Assembly (NCBI GenBank): GCA_002726235.1
Contig: PBSN01000002.1
Coordinates: 112,400-158,539 of the forward strand
DNA length: 46,140 bases
Source: Nitrospiraceae bacterium
GTDB taxonomy: Bacteria > Nitrospirota > Nitrospiria > Nitrospirales > UBA2166
Direction of reading: 5' to 3'
The translations under genes and the position numbers were made by a program. Numbering within the stretch: the first letter of the stretch is position 1; the number at the start of each line of letters is the position of its first letter. The notes below the pieces were generated by a model. The model ran no database searches and was not told the origin of the DNA. It worked only from the letters and a program-made list of their open reading frames with translations. Positions 36,154 through 45,465 of this stretch are shown here, piece after piece.

Positions 36154-36918
36154 TCACTGTGCGCTTTCATTTTTGAGCGACAGCCCTCGGTCAGGTACAT
36201 ATCGAGCAAAAAACTGCTCAGCTGCCCTATATGATTCCGGTGTGCCCACATCTAAGAAATCCCCTTGGCTACGGCACCCATGCAACGTTTCGCCAACCCA
36301 GGCAGGAAAGACCTCACGTTCAAGTGATTCGGCGCCACTCGATACAATGTCAGACAACATCCGCTGAGAAAAAAGATACATACCCGCGTTGATCCAGCAT
36401 CGTTCATCGGACGAATCTCCTTTATCGTCGCTTTTTTCTTTAAAACGAACAATGTGATCATGCTGATCCAAAACCACACTCCCATATCGCTCAGAATCGG
36501 GAACAGCCGCTAAGAGCAATGTGGCATCCGAACATCGGTTCCGATGACACGAAAGAAACAGACTTAGATCCGTCTGATAATACGAATCTCCGTTCATCAC
36601 CAACACCACATCGGACTGGAGAAACGGGGCCGCCAAGCGTAGCGCACCAGCGGTTCCCAAGGGTTCTGCTTCCTGAGAATAATTGAGACGGAGACCACGA
36701 TAAGTATCACCAAATGCTCCCTGAATCTGTTCGCCGAGATAGCCCGTACACAAGACAACGTTCTTCAGGTCTCGCTCAACCAACACATCGAGGAGATACG
36801 AAAGAAATGGCCGTCCTCGCACCATAGCCAAGACCTTTGGCGTATCGGCAACGACCGATCGAAGCCGCGTGCCTAACCCCCCTGCCAAAATCGCTGTTGT
36901 GATTTGGTCACTAGACAT
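36154..36918 (-). CDS. hddC: HddC-like sugar-1-phosphate nucleotidyltransferase
   Basis: About 254 residues from ATG 36918, eight bases overlapping the epimerase stop (an upstream ATG extends into that gene). ILAGGLGTRLRSVVADTPKV is the nucleotide-binding loop, VVLCTGYLGEQIQ and YSQEAEPLGTAGAL follow, and NGDSYYQTDL and GDFLDVGTPESY complete the fold. Sequence and length fit D-glycero-alpha-D-manno-heptose-1-phosphate guanylyltransferase, partner of HddA. The symbol reflects similarity and context; a different nucleotide or sugar is possible. Confidence 0.75.
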   Translation of the reverse strand: MSSDQITTAILAGGLGTRLRSVVADTPKVLAMVRGRPFLSYLLDVLVERDLKNVVLCTGYLGEQIQGAFGDTYRGLRLNYSQEAEPLGTAGALRLAAPFLQSDVVLVMNGDSYYQTDLSLFLSCHRNRCSDATLLLAAVPDSERYGSVVLDQHDHIVRFKEKSDDKGDSSDERCWINAGMYLFSQRMLSDIVSSGAESLEREVFPAWVGETLHGCRSQGDFLDVGTPESYRAAEQFFARYVPDRGLSLKNESAQ

Positions 36919-37843
36919 TCCCAAATTCGCCACGTCCAAGCATACGAAACCCCTTTAACAACTCGCGTATGCCCCCTTCAAGAGATCGCTGTGCGCGAAA
37001 CCCTGCTTCTGCAAGCCTTTGGCTTGACACAATATAATTCCGTTTGTCGCGATCACTCCCAATTGGTGCAAAATGGAGGTAAAAAGCTGGAACCTGTTCC
37101 TTGATTTTCAGAGCAAGCTCTTCTTTTGAAAGATTCGCCGTATCAAGTCCTGCGTTATAAGAATGTCCGACCATCTGCTGGGCGTTCTCGATGCAATGCA
37201 CCACACACGCCGCAACATCTCGAATATGAATAAAGTTCCGCTTGAACTCCTTTTCAAAAATGACCAGATAGCTCGAAGAAAAAGCCGCATAGGTAAAATT
37301 ATTGACCAAAAGATCCATCCTCATACGTGGCGACATTCCAAACACCGTGGCAAGTCGCAATGTAATCACATTGGGAGTGCTCAAAAGTTCTGCCTCGGCT
37401 TGGACTTTCGTCCGACCATAGAGCGAAATGGGTTCTAATGGCGTGTCTTCAGTGCAATAGCTATCACCCGATTTAGTTCCATACCCACTGTTCGTTGTTG
37501 GAAACACAATTAATTGCTCCGGACTCCTGATACGGTTGAGCAGTTGGACGGCTTCCAGATTGACGGCCTGAGCCATATCGGGATCACAATCACATGCCGG
37601 CGCCCCGACAATGGCAGCAAGCGGGATAAGGACATCTGCGTTCTTGACATGGTTTCCCAGAAGCGTTTTATCACGTGCGTCACCTAACACAAATTCAAAG
37701 TGATCATTCGCGCAAAAATGAAATAGGCTATGTTGCCGGTAGAGCAAATTATCAATAACAGTTACGTGATAACCAGCCAAAAGAAGATGCTCGCATAAAA
37801 CCGAGCCTAAATACCCCGCCCCTCCTGTAATAAGAATTTTCAT
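36911..37843 (-). CDS. NAD-dependent epimerase/dehydratase (extended SDR)
   Basis: About 310 residues from ATG 37843. The open frame extends 20 codons further, but MKILITGGAGYLGSVLCEHLL is the natural start. TTNSGYG supplies the active-site Ser region and YGRTK the Tyr/Lys pair. RNFIHIRDVAACVVHCIENA and AGFRAQRSLEGGI are typical of UDP-/GDP-sugar epimerases. Its ATG overlaps by one base the stop of a short open frame upstream (TAATG). Likely modifies a nucleotide sugar in the HddC/ColD branch. Confidence 0.82.
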   Translation of the reverse strand: MKILITGGAGYLGSVLCEHLLLAGYHVTVIDNLLYRQHSLFHFCANDHFEFVLGDARDKTLLGNHVKNADVLIPLAAIVGAPACDCDPDMAQAVNLEAVQLLNRIRSPEQLIVFPTTNSGYGTKSGDSYCTEDTPLEPISLYGRTKVQAEAELLSTPNVITLRLATVFGMSPRMRMDLLVNNFTYAAFSSSYLVIFEKEFKRNFIHIRDVAACVVHCIENAQQMVGHSYNAGLDTANLSKEELALKIKEQVPAFYLHFAPIGSDRDKRNYIVSSQRLAEAGFRAQRSLEGGIRELLKGFRMLGRGEFGNV

Positions 37844-38146
37844 TAGTGTGAAACTTTCACGAGGACAAGAGGTCGTTGAATCAACCACGGCCAGCACCTG
37901 CAAAGGCTATCCCCCATGCTACGCAACGGCTGCACAATCTCGCACCGGACTATAAGCACAATATTCAAATCAATCCCTCTCTCCTCTGCCACTTGCAGCA
38001 ACATGCCTGCTTTCAGTTTGCCACGGGCACACTCAGTGCACTCAACGTGCATAGAGTAAGCACTTGCAACTTAGCCATTTATGTCCGAAAAAACAGAAGA
38101 CGATATGGGCCTCTGCCCGAAGCCACAAGCATCACAACCTGTCATA
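37844..38146 (-). other. 303-base gap; short 69-codon open frame of unknown status
   Basis: No recognised gene. A minus-strand frame from 38052 to 37843 encodes about 69 residues, with four cysteines, two of them close together near the start (ECTEC). Its stop overlaps the epimerase ATG (TAATG), which suggests a former coding sequence or a leader. The sequence resembles no family I know and has no Shine-Dalgarno. It may be decayed DNA between the ABC exporter and the sugar genes. I see no promoter or terminator. Confidence 0.3.
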
Positions 38147-39931
38147 TTAAGTCCGTACGACTTTTTCCCTGCGCCGATTGAGCATGGTAGCAGGGCTCCC
38201 CTCTTCCACCATGCGGCCATGCTCCATCCGATACACGCGGTCGCTGTGTGCCACAGTACTGACGCGATGCGCGACGATCAAAATAGTCTTGCTCCCTCGA
38301 AGTGCTGTGACGGCCTGCATTATTCCACTCTCAGTGTCGGTGTCGAGCGCACTGGTGGCCTCATCCAACACCAACACGGCAGGATCGTGGTACAGCGCCC
38401 TAGCAATGCCGATTCGCTGACGCTGACCACCCGATAACCGAATACCGCGCTCGCCGACCATAGTCTCCAGCCCTTGAGGTAGGCTATCGATAAACTCTTC
38501 CAATTGCGCGGATTGGATCGCACGCTTCACGGCAACATCATCGATCTGTTTGTTGGGCAATCCAAACGCGACATTACGCTTTAGAGTATCATCGGTAAGA
38601 TAAATGGACTGCGGCACGTAGCCGATTTGGTCTTGCCAAGCGCGCAGATCCTGTTGGATGTCTTGCCCATCCACTGTGACCATCCCGGAGTTTGGAGTGA
38701 ACAACCCTAGGATCACATCCACCAGCGTGCTCTTGCCTGCGCCACTTGGACCAATGAACCCTACAGTTTCACCTTTTTGGATGGTGAGCAACAAACCGTT
38801 AAGTGCTGATGACGATGCACCCGGATAAGCGTAGCTGACGTTGAAGAGTTGAATATGGGTTTGGAGAATTACAGTGTGCTTCGTTTTTATGGCAGGCTCG
38901 GGTGCGTCAAGCCGAAGTTCCTCGAACATGAGATTGATCGCCGGTCGGCTATACCGAAGACTTTGGACAGACCCCAGCACCCGACTCACCGATGGCATCA
39001 GCCGAAACGCGGCTGCGGCAAAGAGCCCCAGCGTAGGCAGAATGCTAGCTGCGTCGCGTCCTTGAGCCAGCATGGTTAACACCAAGGTGGCCAGGCCCGT
39101 TACGGCAAGTAGTTCAATCCATAGGCGAGGGAGTGCCTGTAGCGTAGCCTGATATCGACTAACCTTGGCGCCTTGAGTGTTGTGCTCGCGATATTGCGCG
39201 AGGAAATCGCCCTCACGGCCAAGCAATTTAACATCTTTCACGCCGCCTAGCCCCTGCATTAGATGTTGTGTGGATAGCCCGGCGTGATATATACGCAACT
39301 CGCCCCAACTCAGAATATAGCGACGCGTGATGTGATGGAAAATCCAAGCAGCGCTGCCAAGTACCAACGCAACGATTAGCGCGCCTATTGGTTCGACCAT
39401 GAGCAGAAGTACCGTGATGCCGACAAGCACCAGACATTCGGTCAACAGTGCCATGCTATAGAGAAGCGTATTCCTAAACACGCCCACTTCATGGGTGGAA
39501 TTGCGGATCAACTGTGCCGAGTTTCGTTGAAGGTGAAACGTATAGGGCTGACGCAGATAGGTGGTAAATAGTCGCTGCGAAAGCTGCACTAGCACATCGT
39601 TCGCAAAACGCTGCTGCATCCACGTAAAATAGGAGAGAAACGAGTTCTTGCAGAGATAAATACTCACCAGCGCCAACATTCCACCTGTGATGAGTTGGAC
39701 CTGAGTGGGATTACCCAACATATGCAGCACAGGTTGGACCTTCGGGTAGCTTACAGCGATGTCGTCTTGGACAAGCAATGCAATGACAGGAATGACTAAC
39801 CCAATGCCCAGAGTTTCCAAGATCATGCTAATGCCCGTGAGTCCCAATAACACCAATGCATTCTTGCGCTGAATGGAGGTAAGCAGCATCCAGACTTTAG
39901 CACCGGAGCTTATTTTCATTTTTACCGGCAT
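38147..39931 (-). CDS. ABC transporter, type-1 exporter half-protein (PglK/MsbA-like)
   Basis: 594 residues. The N-terminal half (to about 330) holds six membrane segments, beginning MILETLGIGLVIPVIALLV, similar to PglK-type flippases. The ATPase half has Walker A GPSGAGKST, Q-loop region IGYVPQ, signature LSGGQRQR, Walker B VLVLDEATSALD and H-loop VAHR. It probably flips a lipid-linked oligosaccharide or a glycan precursor across the inner membrane, which would replace a Wzx step. It starts 11 bases after the upstream aldolase-SDR stop. Base composition looks a little GC-richer than its neighbours. Confidence 0.87.
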   Translation of the reverse strand: MPVKMKISSGAKVWMLLTSIQRKNALVLLGLTGISMILETLGIGLVIPVIALLVQDDIAVSYPKVQPVLHMLGNPTQVQLITGGMLALVSIYLCKNSFLSYFTWMQQRFANDVLVQLSQRLFTTYLRQPYTFHLQRNSAQLIRNSTHEVGVFRNTLLYSMALLTECLVLVGITVLLLMVEPIGALIVALVLGSAAWIFHHITRRYILSWGELRIYHAGLSTQHLMQGLGGVKDVKLLGREGDFLAQYREHNTQGAKVSRYQATLQALPRLWIELLAVTGLATLVLTMLAQGRDAASILPTLGLFAAAAFRLMPSVSRVLGSVQSLRYSRPAINLMFEELRLDAPEPAIKTKHTVILQTHIQLFNVSYAYPGASSSALNGLLLTIQKGETVGFIGPSGAGKSTLVDVILGLFTPNSGMVTVDGQDIQQDLRAWQDQIGYVPQSIYLTDDTLKRNVAFGLPNKQIDDVAVKRAIQSAQLEEFIDSLPQGLETMVGERGIRLSGGQRQRIGIARALYHDPAVLVLDEATSALDTDTESGIMQAVTALRGSKTILIVAHRVSTVAHSDRVYRMEHGRMVEEGSPATMLNRRREKVVRT

Positions 39932-39942
39932 GCGGCGACCTG

Positions 39943-42003
39943 TTATCGTGGAAATGCCTCCTTCACGCCACCATCAATGGGAAGCATCGCACCGGTGGTT
40001 TTTGAAGTGCGGTCGGATGCAAAAAACAGCACAGCTTCAGCCACATCCTGAGCTGATATTCTCACTTTCAACAAATTCCGTTCGCTACAGTAACGCTCAA
40101 GATCGCTAACCCGTATACCATACGCCTTAGCACGCGCATTGCGCAGTTCACCCGACCAAAGGTCGGAACCCTCAAACACGCCATCCGGATTCACCATATT
40201 CACCCTCACCCCAAACTCTCCCCCTTCAATGGCGAGGATACGTGATAGTTGGGCCTGAGCAGCCTTCGAAGCCGAATATGCGCCAAAGTCTTTTCCAGGT
40301 GCAAGAACGTTCTTTGTCGCCACCACCACAATGTTGCCCCCAATACCTTGCCTTTTAAAGATACGCATTGCCTCCCGACATATGAGGAAATGTCCAGTGG
40401 CATTAACGGCAAAACTATCGGCCCAGTCATCTAGCTGGATATTGTCGACCGAGGCACTGCGAGCAATCCCAGCATTGGAGACCACAATGTCAAGGCCACC
40501 AAAGACCAAGATTGCTTTTTGAACCGCCTCTGCGACGTTTTTTTCGTTAGAGACGTCCATTGGAATAGCAACGGCAGTTTCCTCCCCAACTTGCTTATTG
40601 AGTTTGGAAGCAAGTGTGCAAAGCTTTGTCTCATTCACATCAGTAAGGACGACAGAGACACCTGCTGCCACAAGCCGTTCAGCAATAGCTCGACCAATTG
40701 CGCCGGCAGCACCAGTGACGAGCGCAATACGACGGGAAAGTTCCTTCTCGGAAGGTGCCAAGGTAAGCTTATAGTTTTCCATAGGCCAATATTCAAAATT
40801 ACACATCTCCTTGGACGAGATTGCGGTATAGGAATTAATGGCTGAGGCATTAAAAATGACGCGCATTGTATGGCAATACAGATCATGAGCGATTCGTGCT
40901 GCGCGCCGATCCTTTCCCGTCGTGAAAAGACCAACCCCCGGGACGAGGATGATCCGAGGGATAGGATCCAGCATAGTTACCCCAGGAGTTTTATACCGCT
41001 CGAAATATTTAACATATTCTTTTTCGTAACCCACTACGGCTTTCTGTACAATCCGGTCAATTGCGCTCGCAGTACATTCCTTTGGAAGCTGCAAGAAAAG
41101 AGGCTTAGGCTTCGTATGGATCAGGTGATCTGGAGTAAATGGCCCAATCTGGGAGAGCCTTTTCGCCCTGGGATCATCAACAAACGCCATCACCAACTCG
41201 CTGTCATCGTACGTGACCAGCATGCGCTTGTACTTGCTAATCGCCCCTCGAAGAACGGGCAGCAATTGCACAGCACGAAACCGTCGTGCCCCAACCAAAC
41301 GGATTCCTTCTCTCCGCTGACGTCTACGCGATGAACCTCTGACCCTCCCACCTATGAAACACTCCGCTTCGGAAACCATTTTGATTGTCTCTAAGTATGC
41401 AACTTTGGGTGAATCCCCCCAAGTGACCAAGCCATGTTTATCAAGGATAATGGCGCGAAGAGTGGGATGACGCCGATATGTTTCACCAACCTGCTTTGCC
41501 AACAGAAACCCTGGACGGATATACGGGATGACCGCTACATCATCGCCATAGATGGTGTGTATAAGTTTTGAGCTATCCAACGTATCCGTAAGCGTACAAA
41601 TGGCATCGGCATGAGTATGATACACATGAGCTGGCGGAAGGAAGGCGTGCAGAAGCGTCTCAATAGACGGCTTAGGCGCAGTCAAATCCAATACGCATTG
41701 GGTTTGATACGCAACCATGCTCTCATCAGACATCTCCTTCCGGTCCCAAAGGACCAGCAGTTCGTCTAGACGAAGGGGCGTGAATTGCTTCTGGGTTATC
41801 GTCCGCATATCTGAGCCACTCCCTTTGATCCAAAGCACTCGGGTTTTGCGTCCCACATGATCCAACATGGTATCTTTCATAGACGAGTTCCCACCTCCCC
41901 AAAGAACCAACTCTGGGTTTGACCCAATCGCTCGACTGGCGTAGACCAGGAGATCCAACTTCTTGAAGGTTTTAGCAACTTGATTCGACCACTGACTTCT
42001 CAT
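39943..42003 (-). CDS. Class II aldolase / SDR fusion (RhaD-like aldolase-dehydrogenase)
   Basis: 686 residues. The N-terminal class II aldolase/adducin domain has zinc ligands His129 and His131 (VYHTHADA) and His190 (LDKHGLVTWG). The SDR from about 430 has TGAAGAIGRA, SNAGIA and catalytic Tyr/Lys in AYSASKAA. The Ser is not obvious: VVVATKN lies where NISS is usual. Same layout as bifunctional rhamnulose-1-phosphate aldolase/lactaldehyde dehydrogenases. GAGG Shine-Dalgarno five bases before the ATG. Here it sits between a phosphonate gene and an exporter, so its aldehyde may be an unusual one. Substrate unknown. Confidence 0.82.
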   Translation of the reverse strand: MRSQWSNQVAKTFKKLDLLVYASRAIGSNPELVLWGGGNSSMKDTMLDHVGRKTRVLWIKGSGSDMRTITQKQFTPLRLDELLVLWDRKEMSDESMVAYQTQCVLDLTAPKPSIETLLHAFLPPAHVYHTHADAICTLTDTLDSSKLIHTIYGDDVAVIPYIRPGFLLAKQVGETYRRHPTLRAIILDKHGLVTWGDSPKVAYLETIKMVSEAECFIGGRVRGSSRRRQRREGIRLVGARRFRAVQLLPVLRGAISKYKRMLVTYDDSELVMAFVDDPRAKRLSQIGPFTPDHLIHTKPKPLFLQLPKECTASAIDRIVQKAVVGYEKEYVKYFERYKTPGVTMLDPIPRIILVPGVGLFTTGKDRRAARIAHDLYCHTMRVIFNASAINSYTAISSKEMCNFEYWPMENYKLTLAPSEKELSRRIALVTGAAGAIGRAIAERLVAAGVSVVLTDVNETKLCTLASKLNKQVGEETAVAIPMDVSNEKNVAEAVQKAILVFGGLDIVVSNAGIARSASVDNIQLDDWADSFAVNATGHFLICREAMRIFKRQGIGGNIVVVATKNVLAPGKDFGAYSASKAAQAQLSRILAIEGGEFGVRVNMVNPDGVFEGSDLWSGELRNARAKAYGIRVSDLERYCSERNLLKVRISAQDVAEAVLFFASDRTSKTTGAMLPIDGGVKEAFPR

Positions 42004-42151
42004 AGAAACCTCGCTGATCTATACAGTACTACCACGGAGAGGGCCACATGACCTTCGCGTTCTACATACATAGAGAACCCCATACGTCCTCGTCATAGAA
42101 ACGGGCTCTACGCTCTTCAGACGTTCCCGTCATTGGAGCCTCCAAAGACCG

Positions 42152-43453
42152 TCAGTTGTGCAGTGTTCGCTGTGCATCATCCCCGGTCGGCTGATTCTCC
42201 CAATGTAAGTCATCATGAATCCCATCGGAAACCCATTTTGCAAAGGCAAGTGCAGACGTCATGCCCGGCGAAACAACATTGAGGATGTGAATGGATCGTG
42301 GAGTGGCTTCAACAACGAGATCTTCGACAAGCCGTCCATCCTTGTTGATAAGTTGCGGTCGAATCCCCACACGCCGATCGAGTGTGAGATCCTGCAGGCA
42401 TAGACCAGAGACAAGACAACTCGCCTCTTTAAAGAAATGTTTTTTGCTACATGAATGTCGCAACTCGTTCCATGCGACCCCAATCAACTCCTGATTGCGT
42501 ATCAACGCGTTCCAGATCCCTCTGTGCCACACCATTTCGATCATATCCTTGGCGTTAATCGCAAACTTGTTGTACGCCTCACGACCAAAAGCTGGGACAG
42601 CGTTTGGTCCGATCAATACCGATCCCGCAATGGTCCTGGTCAGATGTACACCCAAAAATGGAACCAACGCGTTAGGAACTGGATATACCATCGATTTTAT
42701 GACCGGGTCGTCGGCACGATTGACGACAAAATATTCACCTCTAAACGGTGCCACCACGTAATTTCGTGCAAGTCCCATCGTGTGTGCTAAACGGTCGGCG
42801 TAAAGACCCGAACAGTTGATCATAAACTGAGTTGAAAAGCGGCGACTCCTAGTGTGCAGTGTAATCGCCTGGGCGGATTCTTCAATCCGAACGACTTCCT
42901 TCCCCAACGCCACAGTGACTCCTAATTGGCTTGCGTCCTCTGCCAAGGTCTGTGTTAGTGCAACGGAATCTACGATAGCCCCGGTGGGAGAAAACAGTGC
43001 TGCAACACCTTTAACATTAGGCTCCTGCCTACGCACGTCTTCCATAGATAATATCTCGATCCCTGGAACTCCGTTCTCATCACCCCGGCGTTTCAATGTA
43101 TGGAGAACGGGGACCTGACTCTCATCCGTAGCTACCACATAGGTTCCAACCTGTTCATATGGAACCTGCCTCTCTTTGCACAACTCTCGAATTGCCTTGC
43201 TGCCTTCAACGCAAAGTTTTGCCTTCAGAGTCCCAGGCCTTGGATTGAAGCCAGAATGAACAACACCGCTATTCCTTCCGCTAGTGTGAAACCCAACTGA
43301 CGTCTCCTTTTCCATTAGAAGAACGTTTCCAAAACGCCTGCCAAGTTCACGCGCGAGCGCACAACCAATGACTCCACCACCAATAACCACAATATCGTAA
43401 AAAACGTCGTCACTGTTCACGAGTGTCAAGGGACGGAAATTTGAGACACTCAT
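42152..43453 (-). CDS. FAD-dependent 2-hydroxy-acid oxidase (LhgO-like)
   Basis: 433 residues. FAD-binding DIVVIGGGVIGCALARELG near residue 20-38 and SGRNSGVVHSGFNPRPGTLK, a hallmark of L-2-hydroxyglutarate oxidase (LhgO), are intact. The remaining DAO-family fold (INCSGLYADRLA, RGEYFVV) also fits. LhgO oxidises L-2-hydroxyglutarate to 2-oxoglutarate and passes electrons to the respiratory chain. In this cluster it may oxidise another 2-hydroxy acid. It follows the PEP-mutase gene after 240 bases and could share its pathway. Confidence 0.82.
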   Translation of the reverse strand: MSVSNFRPLTLVNSDDVFYDIVVIGGGVIGCALARELGRRFGNVLLMEKETSVGFHTSGRNSGVVHSGFNPRPGTLKAKLCVEGSKAIRELCKERQVPYEQVGTYVVATDESQVPVLHTLKRRGDENGVPGIEILSMEDVRRQEPNVKGVAALFSPTGAIVDSVALTQTLAEDASQLGVTVALGKEVVRIEESAQAITLHTRSRRFSTQFMINCSGLYADRLAHTMGLARNYVVAPFRGEYFVVNRADDPVIKSMVYPVPNALVPFLGVHLTRTIAGSVLIGPNAVPAFGREAYNKFAINAKDMIEMVWHRGIWNALIRNQELIGVAWNELRHSCSKKHFFKEASCLVSGLCLQDLTLDRRVGIRPQLINKDGRLVEDLVVEATPRSIHILNVVSPGMTSALAFAKWVSDGIHDDLHWENQPTGDDAQRTLHN

Positions 43454-43693
43454 TCTCCGCCAAGTGTCCCGAATCGCATGACATAAGCCACTATAATATC
43501 TTGTGCTCCACTCAACACATTTATGCCCTTTGCGCTGTAATCACTGCTTGTAACAAGTCCAATCCTCCACAAAATCTACATATTCTTAAATGAGCCAATT
43601 TCACAGTGACCGAATCTCAAGACAGCGTTCGGAAAAATCAACCCAAGTAATATTTTCAGCTCACAGCAGCGTTATGAGGGATAGCGAGTTCAA
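43454..43693. other. 240-base gap between PEP mutase and LhgO-like genes
   Basis: No gene found. The sequence contains a short palindrome, CTTGTAACAAG, at 43547-43557. No convincing -35/-10 pair with normal spacing is seen on the minus strand, and no T-run follows a hairpin. The LhgO-like ATG has a GGAG only one base away, so its ribosome-binding site is poor. Confidence 0.35.
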
Positions 43694-45310
43694 TCAAATA
43701 CGGCTAGCAAGATTGAGATCACCTAATGTATCCACATCAGCCCAATGGCCACGAATATACTGAATCGTTACTGGAATATCCTGTTCGACAAGAGCATTTA
43801 ACAGGTCCGCTAACGACATTTGTTGGAATGCTGGGACAGAGACAAAACGATCAATACACGTCTTCACATGATCCAGCCCACGCTTAGAGAGTTTCATCAT
43901 TCCAATCCACTCTCCATCAAACGCAAGAGTCTGATCAGGAGCAGTACTGACCATTCGTTTTAGAACGACCCTATCCTCTAATAAATAGGAACCGCTATCA
44001 CGGTGGCTAGCGTAGACATAGTCTGATTCCCGCGCGAGGTGCGTCCGCCCTTCCCAGCCAGAGTCAACGGTTAGGACAATATCATCCTGTTCGCGAATGA
44101 GAAGATCGAGGATGTACGGTTTAAAACAAATATCGCCATAGGCGATCACCACGTTGCTTGAAACCAAGTCAATGGCTTTCGCCAAAGAAACCATTTCACC
44201 AGTGCTCTCATACTCTTGGTTTTCTACAACCTTCACTTTTGGGACATCAATCATTTCCCTGAGATATCCGGCTACAACGATGATATCGTGGATATCATTA
44301 ACCCATAATGCGTTGACCATTCGCTCTAAAATAGTTTCATTGCCTAGTTTTATCATCGCCTTAGGAACATGTTCCGTAAGCTTCCCAAGCGCCAAACCTC
44401 GACTCGCCGCAAGAATAATGGCGGAATGTGCATTGTTTGCAGTGGCCAGATACCGTTTCTCGGCTTCTTGCAATTCATCATCGCCTTGGAGACGAAACAC
44501 TTCCCCAAGTGAAGAAATTTGATCTTCGACGTTGAGCAAATTCTCGTCTACATAAATTCTGGCAGCAACCTCCTGCATTTTTCTAATAGCTCCACGTAGC
44601 AGATGATTTGCCCAAATAACGATTGAGACCTTACGTTCTCGGAATCCCGCTGTGGGCGTTGTGTAATACTTTGTCGGCACCAGAAGAACCGGCAAACGAT
44701 TGGCCCATTCTTTGAGAAATGAAAAAACTTCCGCAGGATCTGAGTGTTTACTGTGAATTAGAATGGCATCTGCCCCAGCACGTCGGTAGGCCTCGGCGCG
44801 TTTCATGGCCTCTCCTAAGCCCCATCCCGCAATAAACGCTTCGATTCTCGCGGTAATCACGAAATCATCATCCCGCTGAACATCTTTCCCTGCCTTGATC
44901 CGGCCACAAAACTCATCAATATCAGCGAGAGGCTGCTTTTCCTCCCTCAAAAAACTATTGGTCTTGGGAAATACTTTATCTTCGATGCAAACCCCTGCAA
45001 TGCCCCGTTGTTCTAACTTTTTGACAAACCTCCGCATGTTATTGAAGTTACCATGCCCAGTATCGCCATCTAATAAAACTGGAATAGACACTGCATCGTT
45101 CATGAATTCAACGGCTTCCAGAACCTGGGTCCAACTGATTTCATTGTTGTCACGAACTCCAAGGGATGCCGACACGGTGAGGCCACTTCCCCAGATGCCT
45201 TGAAACCCAGCATCCTCCACAATCTTCGCGGATAATCCATTGTGCGCTTCCATTAAGAAATCCAGTTGATCTCCTGAAAGCATTTGGTGCAAACGTGTCG
45301 TTTTTTTCAT
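43694..45310 (-). CDS. Phosphoenolpyruvate mutase fused to a nucleotidyltransferase
   Basis: 538 residues. Residues 1 to about 290 form an isocitrate-lyase-fold PEP mutase: DGDTGHG at 81-87 and the diagnostic [10 protein letters not shown] (110-119), matching EDKX5NS of PEP mutases rather than related lyases. It converts phosphoenolpyruvate to phosphonopyruvate, the first step of nearly all phosphonate synthesis. Residues about 296-536 form a sugar-nucleotidyltransferase-like domain as in PntC-type CMP-phosphonate enzymes, but its loop reads [19 protein letters not shown] where AAGxGxRL is usual, so CTP binding may be weakened. No phosphonopyruvate decarboxylase of the usual single-chain type lies in the window. 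Confidence 0.88.
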   Translation of the reverse strand: MKKTTRLHQMLSGDQLDFLMEAHNGLSAKIVEDAGFQGIWGSGLTVSASLGVRDNNEISWTQVLEAVEFMNDAVSIPVLLDGDTGHGNFNNMRRFVKKLEQRGIAGVCIEDKVFPKTNSFLREEKQPLADIDEFCGRIKAGKDVQRDDDFVITARIEAFIAGWGLGEAMKRAEAYRRAGADAILIHSKHSDPAEVFSFLKEWANRLPVLLVPTKYYTTPTAGFRERKVSIVIWANHLLRGAIRKMQEVAARIYVDENLLNVEDQISSLGEVFRLQGDDELQEAEKRYLATANNAHSAIILAASRGLALGKLTEHVPKAMIKLGNETILERMVNALWVNDIHDIIVVAGYLREMIDVPKVKVVENQEYESTGEMVSLAKAIDLVSSNVVIAYGDICFKPYILDLLIREQDDIVLTVDSGWEGRTHLARESDYVYASHRDSGSYLLEDRVVLKRMVSTAPDQTLAFDGEWIGMMKLSKRGLDHVKTCIDRFVSVPAFQQMSLADLLNALVEQDIPVTIQYIRGHWADVDTLGDLNLASRI

Positions 45311-45334
45311 GAGAATATGGGATGTTGCTACTTG

Positions 45335-45356
45335 CTCGTAATGCGAATATTACAAG
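45335..45356. promoter_or_regulatory. Imperfect inverted repeat upstream of the PEP-mutase gene
   Basis: CTCGTAAT (45335-45342) and ATTACAAG (45349-45356) form an inverted repeat with a six-base spacer and seven of eight pairs matching, 25-46 bases before the PEP-mutase ATG in a 155-base gap. It could be an operator or leader hairpin. No Shine-Dalgarno is evident before that ATG. Confidence 0.3.
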
Positions 45357-45465
45357 CCTCGTCTACCTCCCCGCCACAGGAATATATTGGCAACAAACAA
45401 CCTCATCCCTTAGATATCGTGATCGAAATATTTACGACCAATCCATCCATGGCAGCAACCATCAC

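Noticed and set aside
43454-43693. Sigma-70 promoter for the LhgO-like gene
   Set aside because: Candidate -35-like and -10-like boxes on the minus strand have spacings of about 10 to 14 bases, too short to support a call.
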